Positions 43,222 through 53,200 of a stretch of DNA of 64,000 nucleotides are shown here, in pieces. Where the stretch lies: positions 37,990 through 101,989 of the forward strand of contig NZ_JACJPO010000012.1 of assembly GCF_014696105.1 (NCBI RefSeq). Direction: 5' to 3'. The notes beneath the pieces were generated by a model that worked only from the letters and a program-made list of their open reading frames with translations, searched no databases and was not told the origin of the DNA. Source of the stretch: Microcoleus sp. FACHB-1515 (GTDB taxonomy: Bacteria > Cyanobacteriota > Cyanobacteriia > Elainellales > Elainellaceae). The stretch's first letter is position 1, and each line of letters starts with the position of its first letter. The translations under genes and the position numbers were made by a program.

Positions 43222-45681
43222 TCAAATTTTGGCTTGCTGCCAGTGCTGCCACGCCTGCCACAAGTTGCCATGCATCAATGCCGCGATCGTCCCCAGCAAA
43301 TGCAGTTCTGGCTGGTTTGGGGCGATTGCCAAAGCAGAATCGATCGCTTGCTGAGCGGCGATCGGACGCAGCGTGTAGAGTTGGGCGGCAGCGAGATAGG
43401 CGAAGGCGTTGGGGTTGCGCGAATCAAGCTGGACGACTTGCTGGAGAGTGGCGATCGCCGGATCAACTTGCTGAAGCAGCGCATAAGCAAAGGCCAGAGC
43501 ATAAGCCTGATCAGCATTCGTCGGATTTTGCTCCAGTCGAACAGTCAGGGTTTTCGCGGCTTGCGCTGCATACGCTTGAATCGGGTCAAACATATTCAGT
43601 TGGCCGATATTGGCAAAAATTTCTTCCAGTGCGTCTCGGCCTTTCGGTAGGTCGGCAGCTCGCGATCGCAGTTGCGTTACCCAGTCGAGTTCTGGAGCGG
43701 GCACCGCAGGCGCGGCAGGGTCAAGCGTAATTGTGATCGGTAGTGTGGAAAGCGATCGCTGCTCTCCTGTCTTGCCGTTGAGATACACTGCTTCAAGCTG
43801 ATAGGTTCCGGGAACATCGGGCGGCTGCATGGCCGTTCGTTCGACGACCTGAAATGTTTGATTCGGATGGGCAGCAGGCGCATAGAGCGATCCCAGTCCG
43901 ATGCCGTGATCGTGCAGCCAGTTTGCTTCACCGTTTTGCTGTCGCCAAGTCAGCAGCACCAAGCCAGAAGTAAGCTGCTGCCATGAGCCTGACCAAGTGT
44001 AGGTAACGGGGATCGGTTCGTCAGGCGGCACACGGGTTGGCACTTCGACCCGATCGAGCTTCACTGCCGGACTCGTTGCGATCGGCTGAACCGTAACGGG
44101 CAGATTCGATCGCTTGTAAAGCTGGATGCGCTGATTGTCCGGCAGCGTCCAGGCTTGATGTAGCCGGAAATTCGGACTCTGAGCGATCGCCTGTGTCAGT
44201 GCGCGGCGACCTGCATCCGCACGGCGATCGGGCAGCGTCAAAAACCAAGAGAGCGATCGCAGTTCTTCTTCAGTTTGGCTTTTGTCGCGCCCCATCTGCC
44301 GCGAAAAAACTTGGAAGTTGCGGAGGTTGCCGAAGTAGTTGAACGTGTGCTGGTTCACGGTTGGCGTAGAGGCAAGCATTCCCAAATTGGCGATTTGCTG
44401 TGGCTGAGCGCGAATGATTTGATCGATCACTTCGGCATGAGGAAACGGCGTACCCGTGTAAGGCTGCATTGCTGCCTGCGGACTAAGCAACTGCGTCATT
44501 GGCAACAGCCCGATCGGAAACAAATTGCCGACTAGCAGCAATCCGGCCAGCCCGATCGCGACGCGGCGCAGCGTTGGTCGCAACAGCGCCAAGCCTTGCG
44601 CGAGGACGATCGCCACGATCGGCAAAGTAGGCAGAATGTAGCGGTCGTCTTTGTTGACGATCGCTGACCATAAGCCAAACGATCCCAGCCAAAACACCAG
44701 CAGCCAACTGAGATTTTGCAGGCTGATGCTGATCGGTTTACGGCGCAGCAGCCAAAACGCACCGCCTGCGATCGCCAAAATCAGCAGCGGCCAAGACACC
44801 GCACGGGGCAAATGCTGCCAGTAGTATATCCAGGCTCCGATCGTATTCAGGGGCGGGTCGCCTTCATCGATCGCAGATTTGACGTTGGAGTTGAAGGCGG
44901 CACTGATTTGATAAATCCAGTTGGTCGTCACCCAAGGCAGAACGATCGCCAGCGTCACGGCAAAACTGCTGACAAGCTGAAGCAGTCGTTTCCACTGCCG
45001 CCCGTTGCGAATTAGCAGCCACAGAATCGGCACGATTAGAAAGAAGAGGGCAGACTGCTTGGTGAGGATTGCCAGTCCATAGCTGACGCCAAAAGCGATC
45101 GCCCAAACCCACTGCCGCAGGCCGGATTGCTCATCGCGCCACAGCGTCAGGCAGTAGAAGCTGAAGGCCACCATTGCCGCAACCGGAAAATCCATGAAGT
45201 ATTGCAGGCGATTGGTGTAGAAGCTGGGAATTAGGACACACAAAATTGCGGCGATAACGCCTGCGCGATCGCTGAGCAGATGCCGCCCGATGCCATAAAC
45301 AGACAGCAGCAGAATTGCGCTAAACAGCAAATTCACCAGCAGCGCGGAATCTGCTGCCAGTCCGAATCGCTGCAAAAACGGAACGGTCAGCGCAAACAGC
45401 AAGGGCGGATATTTGGTCGATACTGCCCAAAACTGCATCCACCAGTCGCCCGATAGCCAGCGAGCCTGTTCGATCGCCACCTTGAAATGCAGCGCGTTCG
45501 TCAAATTGTCGGCAGGATCCCAGGAGGGAACAGATCGATCGAGCCAAATCCAGAGGCGATCGATCAAAGCACTCACCAGCCAAATCAGCGAAATGGCTTT
45601 TAGTCCACGAATTTCTAATTTGCCGAATTTGCGAACCACGATCGAGCGCGAGGAAAGACGAAACCATTGTAAGGGCTGCAA
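43222..45681 (-). CDS. GT39/ArnT-like membrane glycosyltransferase with TPR tail
   Basis: An 819-residue membrane protein. About 11-13 hydrophobic segments lie in residues 25-410. The first loop has WDPADNLTNAL, with the acidic residue that is catalytic in dolichyl/undecaprenyl-phosphate-sugar transferases, and later FYTNRLQYFMDFPVAAMV. A periplasmic-type domain follows (~420-680) and then TPR-like helices at 700-810 (ALAFAYALLQQVDPAIATLQQVV). It probably transfers a sugar from a polyprenyl-phosphate donor on the outer side of the membrane. The acceptor is unknown. Confidence 0.8.
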   Translation of the reverse strand: MQPLQWFRLSSRSIVVRKFGKLEIRGLKAISLIWLVSALIDRLWIWLDRSVPSWDPADNLTNALHFKVAIEQARWLSGDWWMQFWAVSTKYPPLLFALTVPFLQRFGLAADSALLVNLLFSAILLLSVYGIGRHLLSDRAGVIAAILCVLIPSFYTNRLQYFMDFPVAAMVAFSFYCLTLWRDEQSGLRQWVWAIAFGVSYGLAILTKQSALFFLIVPILWLLIRNGRQWKRLLQLVSSFAVTLAIVLPWVTTNWIYQISAAFNSNVKSAIDEGDPPLNTIGAWIYYWQHLPRAVSWPLLILAIAGGAFWLLRRKPISISLQNLSWLLVFWLGSFGLWSAIVNKDDRYILPTLPIVAIVLAQGLALLRPTLRRVAIGLAGLLLVGNLFPIGLLPMTQLLSPQAAMQPYTGTPFPHAEVIDQIIRAQPQQIANLGMLASTPTVNQHTFNYFGNLRNFQVFSRQMGRDKSQTEEELRSLSWFLTLPDRRADAGRRALTQAIAQSPNFRLHQAWTLPDNQRIQLYKRSNLPVTVQPIATSPAVKLDRVEVPTRVPPDEPIPVTYTWSGSWQQLTSGLVLLTWRQQNGEANWLHDHGIGLGSLYAPAAHPNQTFQVVERTAMQPPDVPGTYQLEAVYLNGKTGEQRSLSTLPITITLDPAAPAVPAPELDWVTQLRSRAADLPKGRDALEEIFANIGQLNMFDPIQAYAAQAAKTLTVRLEQNPTNADQAYALAFAYALLQQVDPAIATLQQVVQLDSRNPNAFAYLAAAQLYTLRPIAAQQAIDSALAIAPNQPELHLLGTIAALMHGNLWQAWQHWQQAKI

Positions 45682-45699
45682 GCAGCGGCAGTCAGGATA

Positions 45700-45888
45700 T
45701 CAATCGGCTTCGGCTTCTGGTTTCGTGGCAGGTTTGGCGAGTAATTCTTGCATCGCCTGATTGCGTTTTTCGATCGAGCAGTCGCAAAGCTGACACAGCA
45801 GCGCCACCATTTCGATCGCGCTCCGGTGCGGACAGACACCTGCAATTCCTGCGCCAACAGCGTTCCAGCGTTCCAGTTGCCGTTCTGT
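45700..45888 (-). pseudogene. gene fragment lacking a start codon
   Basis: A 62-codon frame between stops reads TERQLERWNAVGAGIAGVCP, HRSAIEMVALLCQLCDCSIE, KRNQAMQELLAKP, ending EAEAD. Composition and repeated Cys look like real protein, but there is no ATG, GTG or TTG at its head. It lies between the two larger genes and may be the 3' remainder of a truncated gene. Confidence 0.4.
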
Positions 45889-45911
45889 TTAACTCCGAAC
45901 GGTAAAAACGG

Positions 45912-47594
45912 CTATTGAGGCGTGTACTTGGCAATGAAAACATCGTATTGGCCTGCGCTGGTTTGTCCAGCAAATTCGCCTTCAGTTTGTCCAATTACAT
46001 AAAGATTGCCTGCATCATCAAATCGGAGATTGTACGATTCATCGTTGCGGTTTGTGCCAAACTGCCGAACGCTGAGTTGATCGCCATTCGATGCAAACTG
46101 AGCAAAAAACGAATCTGCCCCGCCTGCATAAGTTTGACCGAACAGCGCGGCGTTGGTTTCGCCGCTCAGGTAAACGCTGCCGTCTGGAGCGATCGCGATG
46201 CCCTGCGCTTCGTCTAAGCTGCTTGTGCCAAACTGCTTTACCCAGCCGAGTGTGCCATCTGTGCTGTATCGAGCGATGAAGGCGTCGCGATCGCCTGCGC
46301 TCGTTTGTCCGGCTAGCGTACCGTCGGTTTGTCCGGCGATGTAGATCGTGCCGTCAGCAGTAACGGCAATTCCACGTGCATAATCTTGGATCTGCGATTG
46401 GTCAGGGGTTCCTAGCGTTTCGTCCCACTGAAGCGCACCGCTACTGTTGAATTTGGCAACAAAGGCATCTCCTTCTGTAAATAGCCCGTCCAGATTGCCC
46501 GCACTATTGATATTGAGTCTGGCGTTTCTCACTCCGGTGATGTAGATGTTGCCTGCGGCGTCCAGCGCGACTCCTGATGCCGCGTCTGCTCCATTTGTGC
46601 CGTACTTGGTGAGCCATTCGCGATCGCCATTTGGCTTGTATTTGGCGACAAATGCCTGCGCCAAATCCGAAAGCGATTCGCCCGTGAATCCAGCGACGTA
46701 AAGGTTGCCTGCGGCATCGATCGCTACGCTGGAAACGGCATCACCCGCCGGACGATTGCCAAGGAATGGAATGCTGATGGTCGATTCAACAAGTGCCTGC
46801 CAGTTCTGGCTGCCGCTGCTGTCAAATTGGATCAAGCTGCCATCGAGCCGACTGTTGAGCGCGTTGCTGCGATCGATAAACAGATTGGTGATGCCCACCG
46901 CTGTATAGTTGCCCGCCGCATCGATCGCGACCCCAAACGCCGCATCGTCATCAGTCGACCCAAATCGACGCAGGCTAGCTCCCACCACATTGCCGCTCGA
47001 ATCGTATTGCGCCACAAAGCTGTCGGTTCTCGCCGCATCCGAGACCTGTGACGTTGTGCCAGAAACGTAGATGTTGTTACCGCTGGAGTCGATCGCAATG
47101 CCGTAAGCGTAATCATTGCCGCCCGTGCCAACCTGCCGCAGCCAGCCAAGCGAAAAATTGACGGGTGTGGGTGCGGGAGCAGGCGTAGGGCTAGGGCTAG
47201 GCGAAATCGGCGTGGCATTGACCGAGAGGCGATAGCGGCTCTCCCCTCGCTGCGGAGAAATGCGGAGGTAGTATTGGCCTGCTTCTAGGGTGCGATCGAT
47301 CGCGCCAGAACTGGAGCCAAGCCGCGTCAGGTTTTGCCGAACTTGTCGGCGCGTCAAGTCACTAAAGTTGATGCGGCCAATTCTGCCGATCGCGCCTTTG
47401 GCCGAAAAAATTTCGACGCGCACTTTTGCGCCGCGCTGCACGTTGCCAAGCCGGAGCGCCACCTGACTGCGGCTACCCAGTCGAATCCGGTAGAGGTCAT
47501 CGCGATCGCGCCTGCCGACAAAATCTCGCACCGAGTCGCCTGCTGTCAGGAAACGAGCTTGTCTGAGCGTATTTCGAGCGCGATCGGCTACCAT
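45912..47594 (-). CDS. PPC-like domain plus SBBP-type beta-propeller protein (second copy)
   Basis: A 560-residue protein. The N-terminal ~125 residues resemble a PPC domain (DSVRDFVGRRDRDDLYRIRL; AGQYYLRISPQRGESRYRL). A Ser/Pro/Ala/Thr linker follows, then seven to eight blades of the form AIDSSGNNIYVSGTT...FVAQYDSSGN and IAPDGSVYLSGETN...SFFAQFASNG. The design is the same as 27217-28866 but identity is modest. No signal peptide is seen, as in the first copy. Probably surface-associated or secreted by another route; ligand unknown. Confidence 0.8.
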   Translation of the reverse strand: MVADRARNTLRQARFLTAGDSVRDFVGRRDRDDLYRIRLGSRSQVALRLGNVQRGAKVRVEIFSAKGAIGRIGRINFSDLTRRQVRQNLTRLGSSSGAIDRTLEAGQYYLRISPQRGESRYRLSVNATPISPSPSPTPAPAPTPVNFSLGWLRQVGTGGNDYAYGIAIDSSGNNIYVSGTTSQVSDAARTDSFVAQYDSSGNVVGASLRRFGSTDDDAAFGVAIDAAGNYTAVGITNLFIDRSNALNSRLDGSLIQFDSSGSQNWQALVESTISIPFLGNRPAGDAVSSVAIDAAGNLYVAGFTGESLSDLAQAFVAKYKPNGDREWLTKYGTNGADAASGVALDAAGNIYITGVRNARLNINSAGNLDGLFTEGDAFVAKFNSSGALQWDETLGTPDQSQIQDYARGIAVTADGTIYIAGQTDGTLAGQTSAGDRDAFIARYSTDGTLGWVKQFGTSSLDEAQGIAIAPDGSVYLSGETNAALFGQTYAGGADSFFAQFASNGDQLSVRQFGTNRNDESYNLRFDDAGNLYVIGQTEGEFAGQTSAGQYDVFIAKYTPQ

Positions 47595-47732
47595 GCCTAT
47601 TCCTCTTCGTAGCTACGGTTACAACTATCGTCTGTAGAAATTTGCGATCGCCAGCGTAAGATCGCGAATTCACCAAAAGTTTATGCAGGGCGCTCCGGGA
47701 TCATACAGAGGGCGATCGCGTTATCACCCGTC

Positions 47733-48479
47733 CTAGTTATTGCCAGTCATGCGGGTGGTGCGGAAGGTGACGTTGACGCCTTCGTTTGACTGCTCCAGCA
47801 CCAAAAGCGGCGTCGGCTTGGCTTTTTGATCCCAGTGCATCGAGGCAATGCGGCCTTGAATCGTCGGCTGCCAGCTATCGTGGTCAGCCGACGGACTCAT
47901 AAAGGTTTGCATACAGTCGATAATCTGATTAATCGTCACAGAGGTCGGCTGCGTCGGCAGCTTCATCAGCTTGATTTGAATGCGAAACAGCACGCGCTTG
48001 GCGCTGTTGGGCGTGTCGTTGAGATTGTATTCAATGTCAAAGATTTCATCGACCTGACGACCCGTGCTGGCAATGCCCAGCGTGCCCTGATTGGCTTGGT
48101 TCGGACGCAGAGCAACTGAGATTTTTTCTTTGACTTTGATTTTGATTTGGTTAACGATCGCAAAGTGAAACTGGTCTTCTTCCATCCGCATTCGCAGATA
48201 GTCGAGGTTGAACTCGCGCGAGTGAATCAAATCCGGGTTTTTCTCCATCTTGGAGATCGTTTGCAAAGCCAGCTTCAGCTTCTTTTGCAGTTCTCGATTC
48301 TTGTATTCTTCAAAGCGCTTTTGCTTTTGAAGCTGGTCAGTTTTGACTTTGGTGAACGCCGCCAAACCCGCCAGCAAAAGCAGCAGCCCGCCGGACGCAA
48401 TCATCCAAGGTTGACCCGGATTCGGCTGAGTCGGAGCCTGAGCCAACTGGGGTTTGAGCAGGATGATAGAGGTTGACAT
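47733..48479 (-). CDS. N-terminally anchored coiled-coil protein, function unknown
   Basis: From the ATG at 48479, 248 residues (the frame is open 31 codons further but without support). A membrane span lies near 28-45 (MIASGGLLLLLAGLAAF), then a coiled coil of ~40 residues (KVKTDQLQKQKRFEEYKNRE), then a domain with FNLDYLRMRMEEDQFHFAIV and a beta-rich end (TNQIIDCMQTFMSP-like; PLLVLEQSNEGVNVTFRTTR). It looks like a conserved cyanobacterial membrane-associated protein. No function can be assigned. Confidence 0.65.
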   Translation of the reverse strand: MSTSIILLKPQLAQAPTQPNPGQPWMIASGGLLLLLAGLAAFTKVKTDQLQKQKRFEEYKNRELQKKLKLALQTISKMEKNPDLIHSREFNLDYLRMRMEEDQFHFAIVNQIKIKVKEKISVALRPNQANQGTLGIASTGRQVDEIFDIEYNLNDTPNSAKRVLFRIQIKLMKLPTQPTSVTINQIIDCMQTFMSPSADHDSWQPTIQGRIASMHWDQKAKPTPLLVLEQSNEGVNVTFRTTRMTGNN

Positions 48480-48675
48480 CGCAGTAAGAAAAACAGTTCT
48501 AATACCTACCTCTAGGATGCCCTGAACTCCGGTAAATCCACCACTGTTTCTTGGGGGTAGAGACTTGCACATCTTGCTCGCTCATACTCATCATCCACCC
48601 ATTTGCCATGCTTCGCCGTTGCCGCAATGGGGGACAAATCTGCTTGATTCTGGGTGTCCTGATATATTCGAGGAA

Positions 48676-48815
48676 TAGTTATCGCACCTGAAAGTCGCTA
48701 GAAGCCTCAGAACTGCGTACCTCAAATTACAGGTTTTTCTCATTAGTTATCGCACTTGGAAGCAGCAGTCATTCTTGCGGTAGCAGAGGGAGAAACAATA
48801 GTTATCGCATCTGTC
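48676..48815. repeat. three direct repeats resembling TnsB-binding sites
   Basis: TAGTTATCGCACCTGA (48676), TAGTTATCGCACTTGG (48744) and TAGTTATCGCATCTGT (48799) are spaced 68 and 55 bp in the same orientation. They lie just beyond the tnsD relic, where a Tn7-like element should end. A TGT at 48655-48657 could be the terminal trinucleotide. No matching inverted set was found on the tnsA side. Confidence 0.55.
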
Positions 48816-48827
48816 ACACAGGTAAAA

Positions 48828-50435
48828 TTACTCAGTAATGCAGCTTCGATCTTCCCCTCCATGCAGGAACGAATCTAAAACCGTCGCGATCGCTGCTTCG
48901 ACTTTCGGCATCGCTGCAATATAGGCTTTGAGATTTGCCTGCTTGACAATTTGCCAGTGTTTCGGCTGAATTCCTGCTTCCAGGAAACACTCGGCAGCCC
49001 AGTGAACTCGACGCACCGCAAAATCCTCACTTGTCTCTACCACCTCAGTCAAAGTTTGGGCAGTGATCGGTAGCTTGGCAAGCTGTTTTCGCACCAACGC
49101 TGAGTGGCCGCAGCGACTGGCGATCGCTGCTTTTGTCACTCGCTCTGGCCTTCCAGGTTGACTTTTAAGTGATTGAGCAGCGGCTTTGAGCGCCCTTGCA
49201 ACTTCTGTATCCCTTTGAAACCAATCGACCTGACCCTGAGCGGGCGGTTTGGATCGAGGAGGGGGTAAATGTTCGCGTAGCCAATTATAGTCATAACTTC
49301 ACAACCAACTATGTACCCTTGAGTGCTGACTCGATAACTGCGCTCTCCCGGCATCCGGATTTTGCCGTAGGATCTCCAGCCACTCCTCACGATACGCTTC
49401 TACCTGGACTGAATTGACTTCATCGGTTTTTGGCGGTGTCGTTTCACCGATCTGTGTCTGTTTCCAAGTCGGGCTAGGGCGGGGAAAAGTCAGCCCCAAC
49501 CGAGCAGCTTGGCGCTTAACCGTTTGGCGATCGACACTCAAGCGGTTGGCGATCTGTTCCAACGAAACCGTAGAATCTTCCCAAAGCTGTTTGAGAAAAT
49601 CTTCCCAAACTTGTCCCCACGCAGTAACTTTGCCAACTCTAAATCGATCATCAGGTGACTGATCAGGTCCCAAGCGAGCATAGGTGAAGCCGCACTCGCA
49701 GCAGAAGGTTGCTGTCATTCTTCCGTGCGATCGATCGCGCTTCAATGTGTACTCTTGAATCTGAGGCTGTCGAAAATGAATACAAACGGGATTGAGACAA
49801 GGCCAAGAACCATCTCCAAACGGTTTTAACTCACCCGAAAGCTGAAAGAATTCTCTAGCAGAATAACTCAGAAATTGAATCAGGAGTAAATGGTAAAGGG
49901 GATGCTGCGAGTGCTTGGGTGGTCGCATCAAGCGCAGTAGCCAATTGCTGTTATTTTGTTCTCGTATCTCGCCCTGAAGCAACTTGAGTAATTCAGGGGA
50001 GTAGTAATCTTTGAACGCCTCAATCAGCGGGTTAACGCGAACTTGTTCAGCGTAGCTTGCCAACCCTCGATCGATCAGCAATTTAAAGTAACGATCGCGA
50101 GTTGATTCTAGCCCTGGTAGAAAGTTCTCTTGAGCCAAAAGCCAAGCCGCATCTTGAGCAATTTTCAGCAGAATCTGGTGTACTGAATTTGAGGAACTTA
50201 GCATTCGTAGAGAAACGGCCTGAACTGCTTGTTCGATCGAGGCGAGTTTGTACCGAGTCTGTCTGCTTCTACCATGAGCAGTGCTGTTTTCTAGAAAAAC
50301 ATTTTTCCCCAACAGCTTCTTCATCGCGGATTTCTGACTGGGGTACTGCATTCACTGTTGAAATCGAGCGCAAATACTGTAAAACAACTCATCTGGGTAG
50401 GGGTCAGAAAAACAGTTTATTATCGCGCCGTTCAT
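48828..50435 (-). pseudogene. tnsD: TnsD-like Tn7 target-selection gene with two in-frame TGA codons
   Basis: One frame of 536 codons carries a TnsD homologue. It opens FSDPYPDELFYSICARFQQ, hits a TGA (just before 50351), continues MQYPSQKSAMKKLLGK, then HPLYHLLLIQFLSYSAREFF, a zinc ribbon (CLNPVCIHFRQ...FCCECGFTY), SLEQIANRLSVDRQTVKRQA, and SRVHSWL followed by a second TGA (49299-49301). It resumes in the same frame with SYDYNWLREHLP, QVDWFQRDTEVARALKAA, EDFAVRRVHWAAECF. Both stops stand where Arg (CGA) is plausible. The N-terminal zinc-finger region of TnsD also seems deleted. Expected role: binding an attachment site. Confidence 0.75.
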
Positions 50436-50507
50436 ACCAATGTGTTAGTTACATCCGCATAAACTAGAAAAAAGCTCAATTAAGTCGCTGATTTCTTTCA
50501 GGCAGCC

Positions 50508-51001
50508 TTAAACCACATCAAATTCCGCTGAATCGACAATATATCCAGCTTTCTTTAGAGCTTGGTAGGCAGTAAGCTTCTGCTTGACACCCTGATCGAT
50601 CGCCTTAGGTTCTTACGGATTGCTTTTTCCGATCGACCTGTCTTCTTACTTGCCTGTTGAATCAGCCTGCTACGTTCTTGGGGAATAAAAGCCAATTCAC
50701 CACTTGCATGAATTGAATAAACAACCTTCCACGCCGACTCTAGATGCTCGCGCTGGGCTTCAGAGAGATCTTCAAGGTATGGGAGAGCTGCCTCGAACGG
50801 GTCTTCTGCCAAAAATTTGATACTGCCATTTTCAACGATCGATTCTAGCTCCGCTCGTTTATGCCAATTTGGTTGAGCGCAAGGATGATTGACATCGATA
50901 ATGACGACATAATTGGAGTCCACCTGCAATACGCGATGAACCGCAGCTTCCCCTTCAGAACTATGAAGCCATTCAAATAAACGATTGCGCTCTAAAGACA
51001 T
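50508..51001 (-). pseudogene. tnsB: N-terminal remnant of TnsB-like transposase
   Basis: The intact part (51001-50555) matches the N-terminal DNA-binding region of Tn7-type TnsB: LERNRLFEWLHSSEGEAAV, VENGSIKFLAEDPFEAALPY, QERSRLIQQASKKTGRSEKA, IRKNLRRS. At LRR the frame breaks; the other frame gives DQGVKQKLTAYQALKKAG and ends at 50508. Everything beyond, including the DDE catalytic domain, is gone, and no tnsC is present before tnsD. The element therefore cannot mobilise itself. Confidence 0.75.
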
Positions 51002-51021
51002 CGTCTGCTGCTGCCACTAAT

Positions 51022-51828
51022 TTACAAGTGCGAGTATAGAAGAATTAATCTTTTGCCTGGTTCGATCGGCTGATTCATATCAACCAACCATTTGCGTTGG
51101 GCAATTAAATATCGTGCCACCGACAAACTATTTCCAGGCAATACACCAAGTTGATCGTCGCAATCAGCAGCAATTTCTGCTAAAGGCGCATCTCTTTCAA
51201 CGACCCATTTAGTCATCAAAGTAGCAACTCGATTGATCTCGCGTTCTGATAAGCCAACTTCATCAGCGTGAAAGCGATGATAAATCCATAAAACGTTCTT
51301 TTTGAATACTTCTGGAAGATCGAGTTCTGTCAAAACACGCCAATTGGTTTCTCTCATTTACCAGTAGTGGCGTTCAATTTCAAGTTTCTCAATGACACGT
51401 GGGTCACCTAACTTCTTTGAAGGTTTGACTGCCCTAGCAACATCAAAAATGCCAATACTGCCTTGAAGGGAAATTAAAGCGTCAGTTGTCATGACGATCG
51501 GTTCACCTTCAAAGCTAGGATGTTCAACACCAAGTTTTCTTGCGATTTCTTGTGTTGTTTCCAAGGGAAGAAGTGGGTATTGCTCCCTGAGTTCCACTAC
51601 ATTGGGTAACCAACTCAGGATTTTGAAATAGTCTGCCTCCAGCAAACTCAACGCTTCATAGCGTCTTCCGCTAGGCTCCAGGATTTTGATCCGCACAGAA
51701 AAACTGTCCACAGACACATCCTGTCCAGTGAGCCAGGGTTTGTAATCAGCGCCTCTACCTTGCCCCCGTCCCTCAGCAATCCATTTGCGGATTTTTTCGG
51801 GAGTCGTTTTCTTATTGCGTCTAGCCAT
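51022..51828 (-). pseudogene. tnsA: TnsA-like endonuclease gene with in-frame TAA
   Basis: The first part (51828-51358) has the TnsA catalytic region: WIAEGRGQGRGADYKPWL, ADYFKILSWLPNVVELREQY, GEPIVMTTDALISL, ARAVKPSKKL. A TAA follows IERHYW, then the same frame continues MRETNWRVLTELDLPEVFKK and a helical C-terminal domain to 51022. The stop replaces one residue. AAGGAG stands before the ATG. The second part has its own ATG directly after the TAA, so a split protein is conceivable, but decay is simpler given the neighbouring lesions. Confidence 0.8.
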
Positions 51829-51979
51829 TTGACCAATCTCCTTTGTTTCTTGTTTACCTCAGTTGCAGTGAGCGAGTCGGCACTGGCTGAATTGCTTTCT
51901 CAACGATAAAAATACTCTTTCTAATTAAGAAATAAATACAGCTTCTAAAGCGAGAACGCGTTGGGAAAGTCAAGAAATT

Positions 51980-52738
51980 ATGACAAAAGGAAGAAAGCGA
52001 GTCAAAGGCGTTGGACATCTGCATGATGAAGTGAAGAGACAAATCAGCTTGGCACTCACTCCTACTGCACAACAGAGGTTAGATGAGATGGCTGAGCAGC
52101 AGGGACTCTCGCGATCGGAGTTCGTCGAGCAAATTGCTCGTGGGCTGATTCCTTTGGCTACCCCTCAAACTTCTGATGATGTTCAAGTTGTTCCTTCAGA
52201 GAATCTAAGTCAAGCGAGCCAAGAAGAATACAAGGCTGAGTTTCCGCTGAACTGGAAAACCATTCACCTCAGCGATTGGCAACTGCTTCCGAATCGGCCT
52301 GGGGTTTATGGCGTTGTCTACAACGACGAAAAGTTGAATCTTGATGATGTCTACGACTACACAAGCAAATATGACCGCTACAAACCGAGCAAGCTTCACA
52401 TTCGGTTTAGCCAAAATATCAAGGATCAGTTTCAAAATGAATTGGTTAATGAAACTGACCTAAGAGAGGTTATTGAATCTTTGCCTAAAGTGGCACCTTT
52501 TGCCTACTTAGTGTCGGCTGAGGTGTACGAGGAAACACTGTTTTTGCAAATTTGTCAAAGCTTAATCGATTCTTGTACGAAGGCAGTTGATTCAAGAAGT
52601 TTAGATCATCTACAGCATGTAGAGCAGCAGAAAAGAGATGATTCAACCTGTAGCGTGATTTATACCAGTCAATTTAGAGGTCACTTTAGAGATCGCGATG
52701 ACATCGATCTCACTCCCTTTTTTGACTTAGAATCGTGA
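51980..52738 (+). CDS. ribbon-helix-helix protein fused to unknown domain
   Basis: A 252-residue protein. Residues ~20-55 form a ribbon-helix-helix-like unit (ISLALTPTAQQRLDEMAEQQ, GLSRSEFVEQIARGLI). Residues ~90-230 form an unknown domain with LLPNRPGVYGVVYNDEKLNL and LDDVYDYTSKYDRYKPSKLH, faintly like a GIY-YIG nuclease start but without clear catalytic Arg/Glu. It is divergent from the tnsA relic with 151 bp between. It may be transposon cargo or an adjacent regulator. Codon use and lower G+C differ from the core genes. Confidence 0.5.
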   Translation: MTKGRKRVKGVGHLHDEVKRQISLALTPTAQQRLDEMAEQQGLSRSEFVEQIARGLIPLATPQTSDDVQVVPSENLSQASQEEYKAEFPLNWKTIHLSDWQLLPNRPGVYGVVYNDEKLNLDDVYDYTSKYDRYKPSKLHIRFSQNIKDQFQNELVNETDLREVIESLPKVAPFAYLVSAEVYEETLFLQICQSLIDSCTKAVDSRSLDHLQHVEQQKRDDSTCSVIYTSQFRGHFRDRDDIDLTPFFDLES

Positions 52739-53200
52739 ATTTAATAAAATGAAATTCTACCTTGTGCATCTATAAGCTAGAGAGATCGATAGATCATTAG
52801 TGAATTGATGCAACTCCACCCTGCTTTGATAGAAGCTTAGATGAAATGCATCGGCGATCGCTCTTTTTCGTCAATTTTAGGTAGGGATAATTGCACTTAT
52901 CTCTATCAAACTATCCTCAGAATACTAGCGGATGGAAAGCGAGCGCAAGCGAAATTCGCTTTATGATAGGGAGATCTGCGATCGACTAAAACTGCCTTGT
53001 TGTAGGCTGTTCACTTAATGCTCATTCATTTGATTCGATCGCAAGCTTTCGGGAGTCGAAGCAGGGCGATCGCAAAGAGTCACCTGCGACTGAGTGTGAA
53101 GATTTGTAAAGTTTTGCAGGCTTGGCAGAATCTAACGCTGTGAATGACGAATAGCCTTTATAGCATTGCAGTCGGGTTTTTGACTCCGCTTGACCTCACT
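52739..53200. other. intergenic stretch upstream of the CHAT operon
   Basis: About 460 bases, AT-rich at first and GC-richer near 53040. GGATAATTGCACTTATC near 52890-52910 is a weak palindrome. No tRNA, gene or clear promoter was recognised, though the promoter of the sigma-like gene should lie here. Confidence 0.4.

Noticed and set aside
49376..49392. Yfr1-like sRNA motif ACTCCTCAC
   Set aside because: It lies inside the tnsD relic, lacks the following CAC and flanking stem-loops.
48655..51828. CRISPR-associated transposon
   Set aside because: No Cas12k, Cascade gene or CRISPR array lies near; tnsD-type targeting is enough to explain the element.
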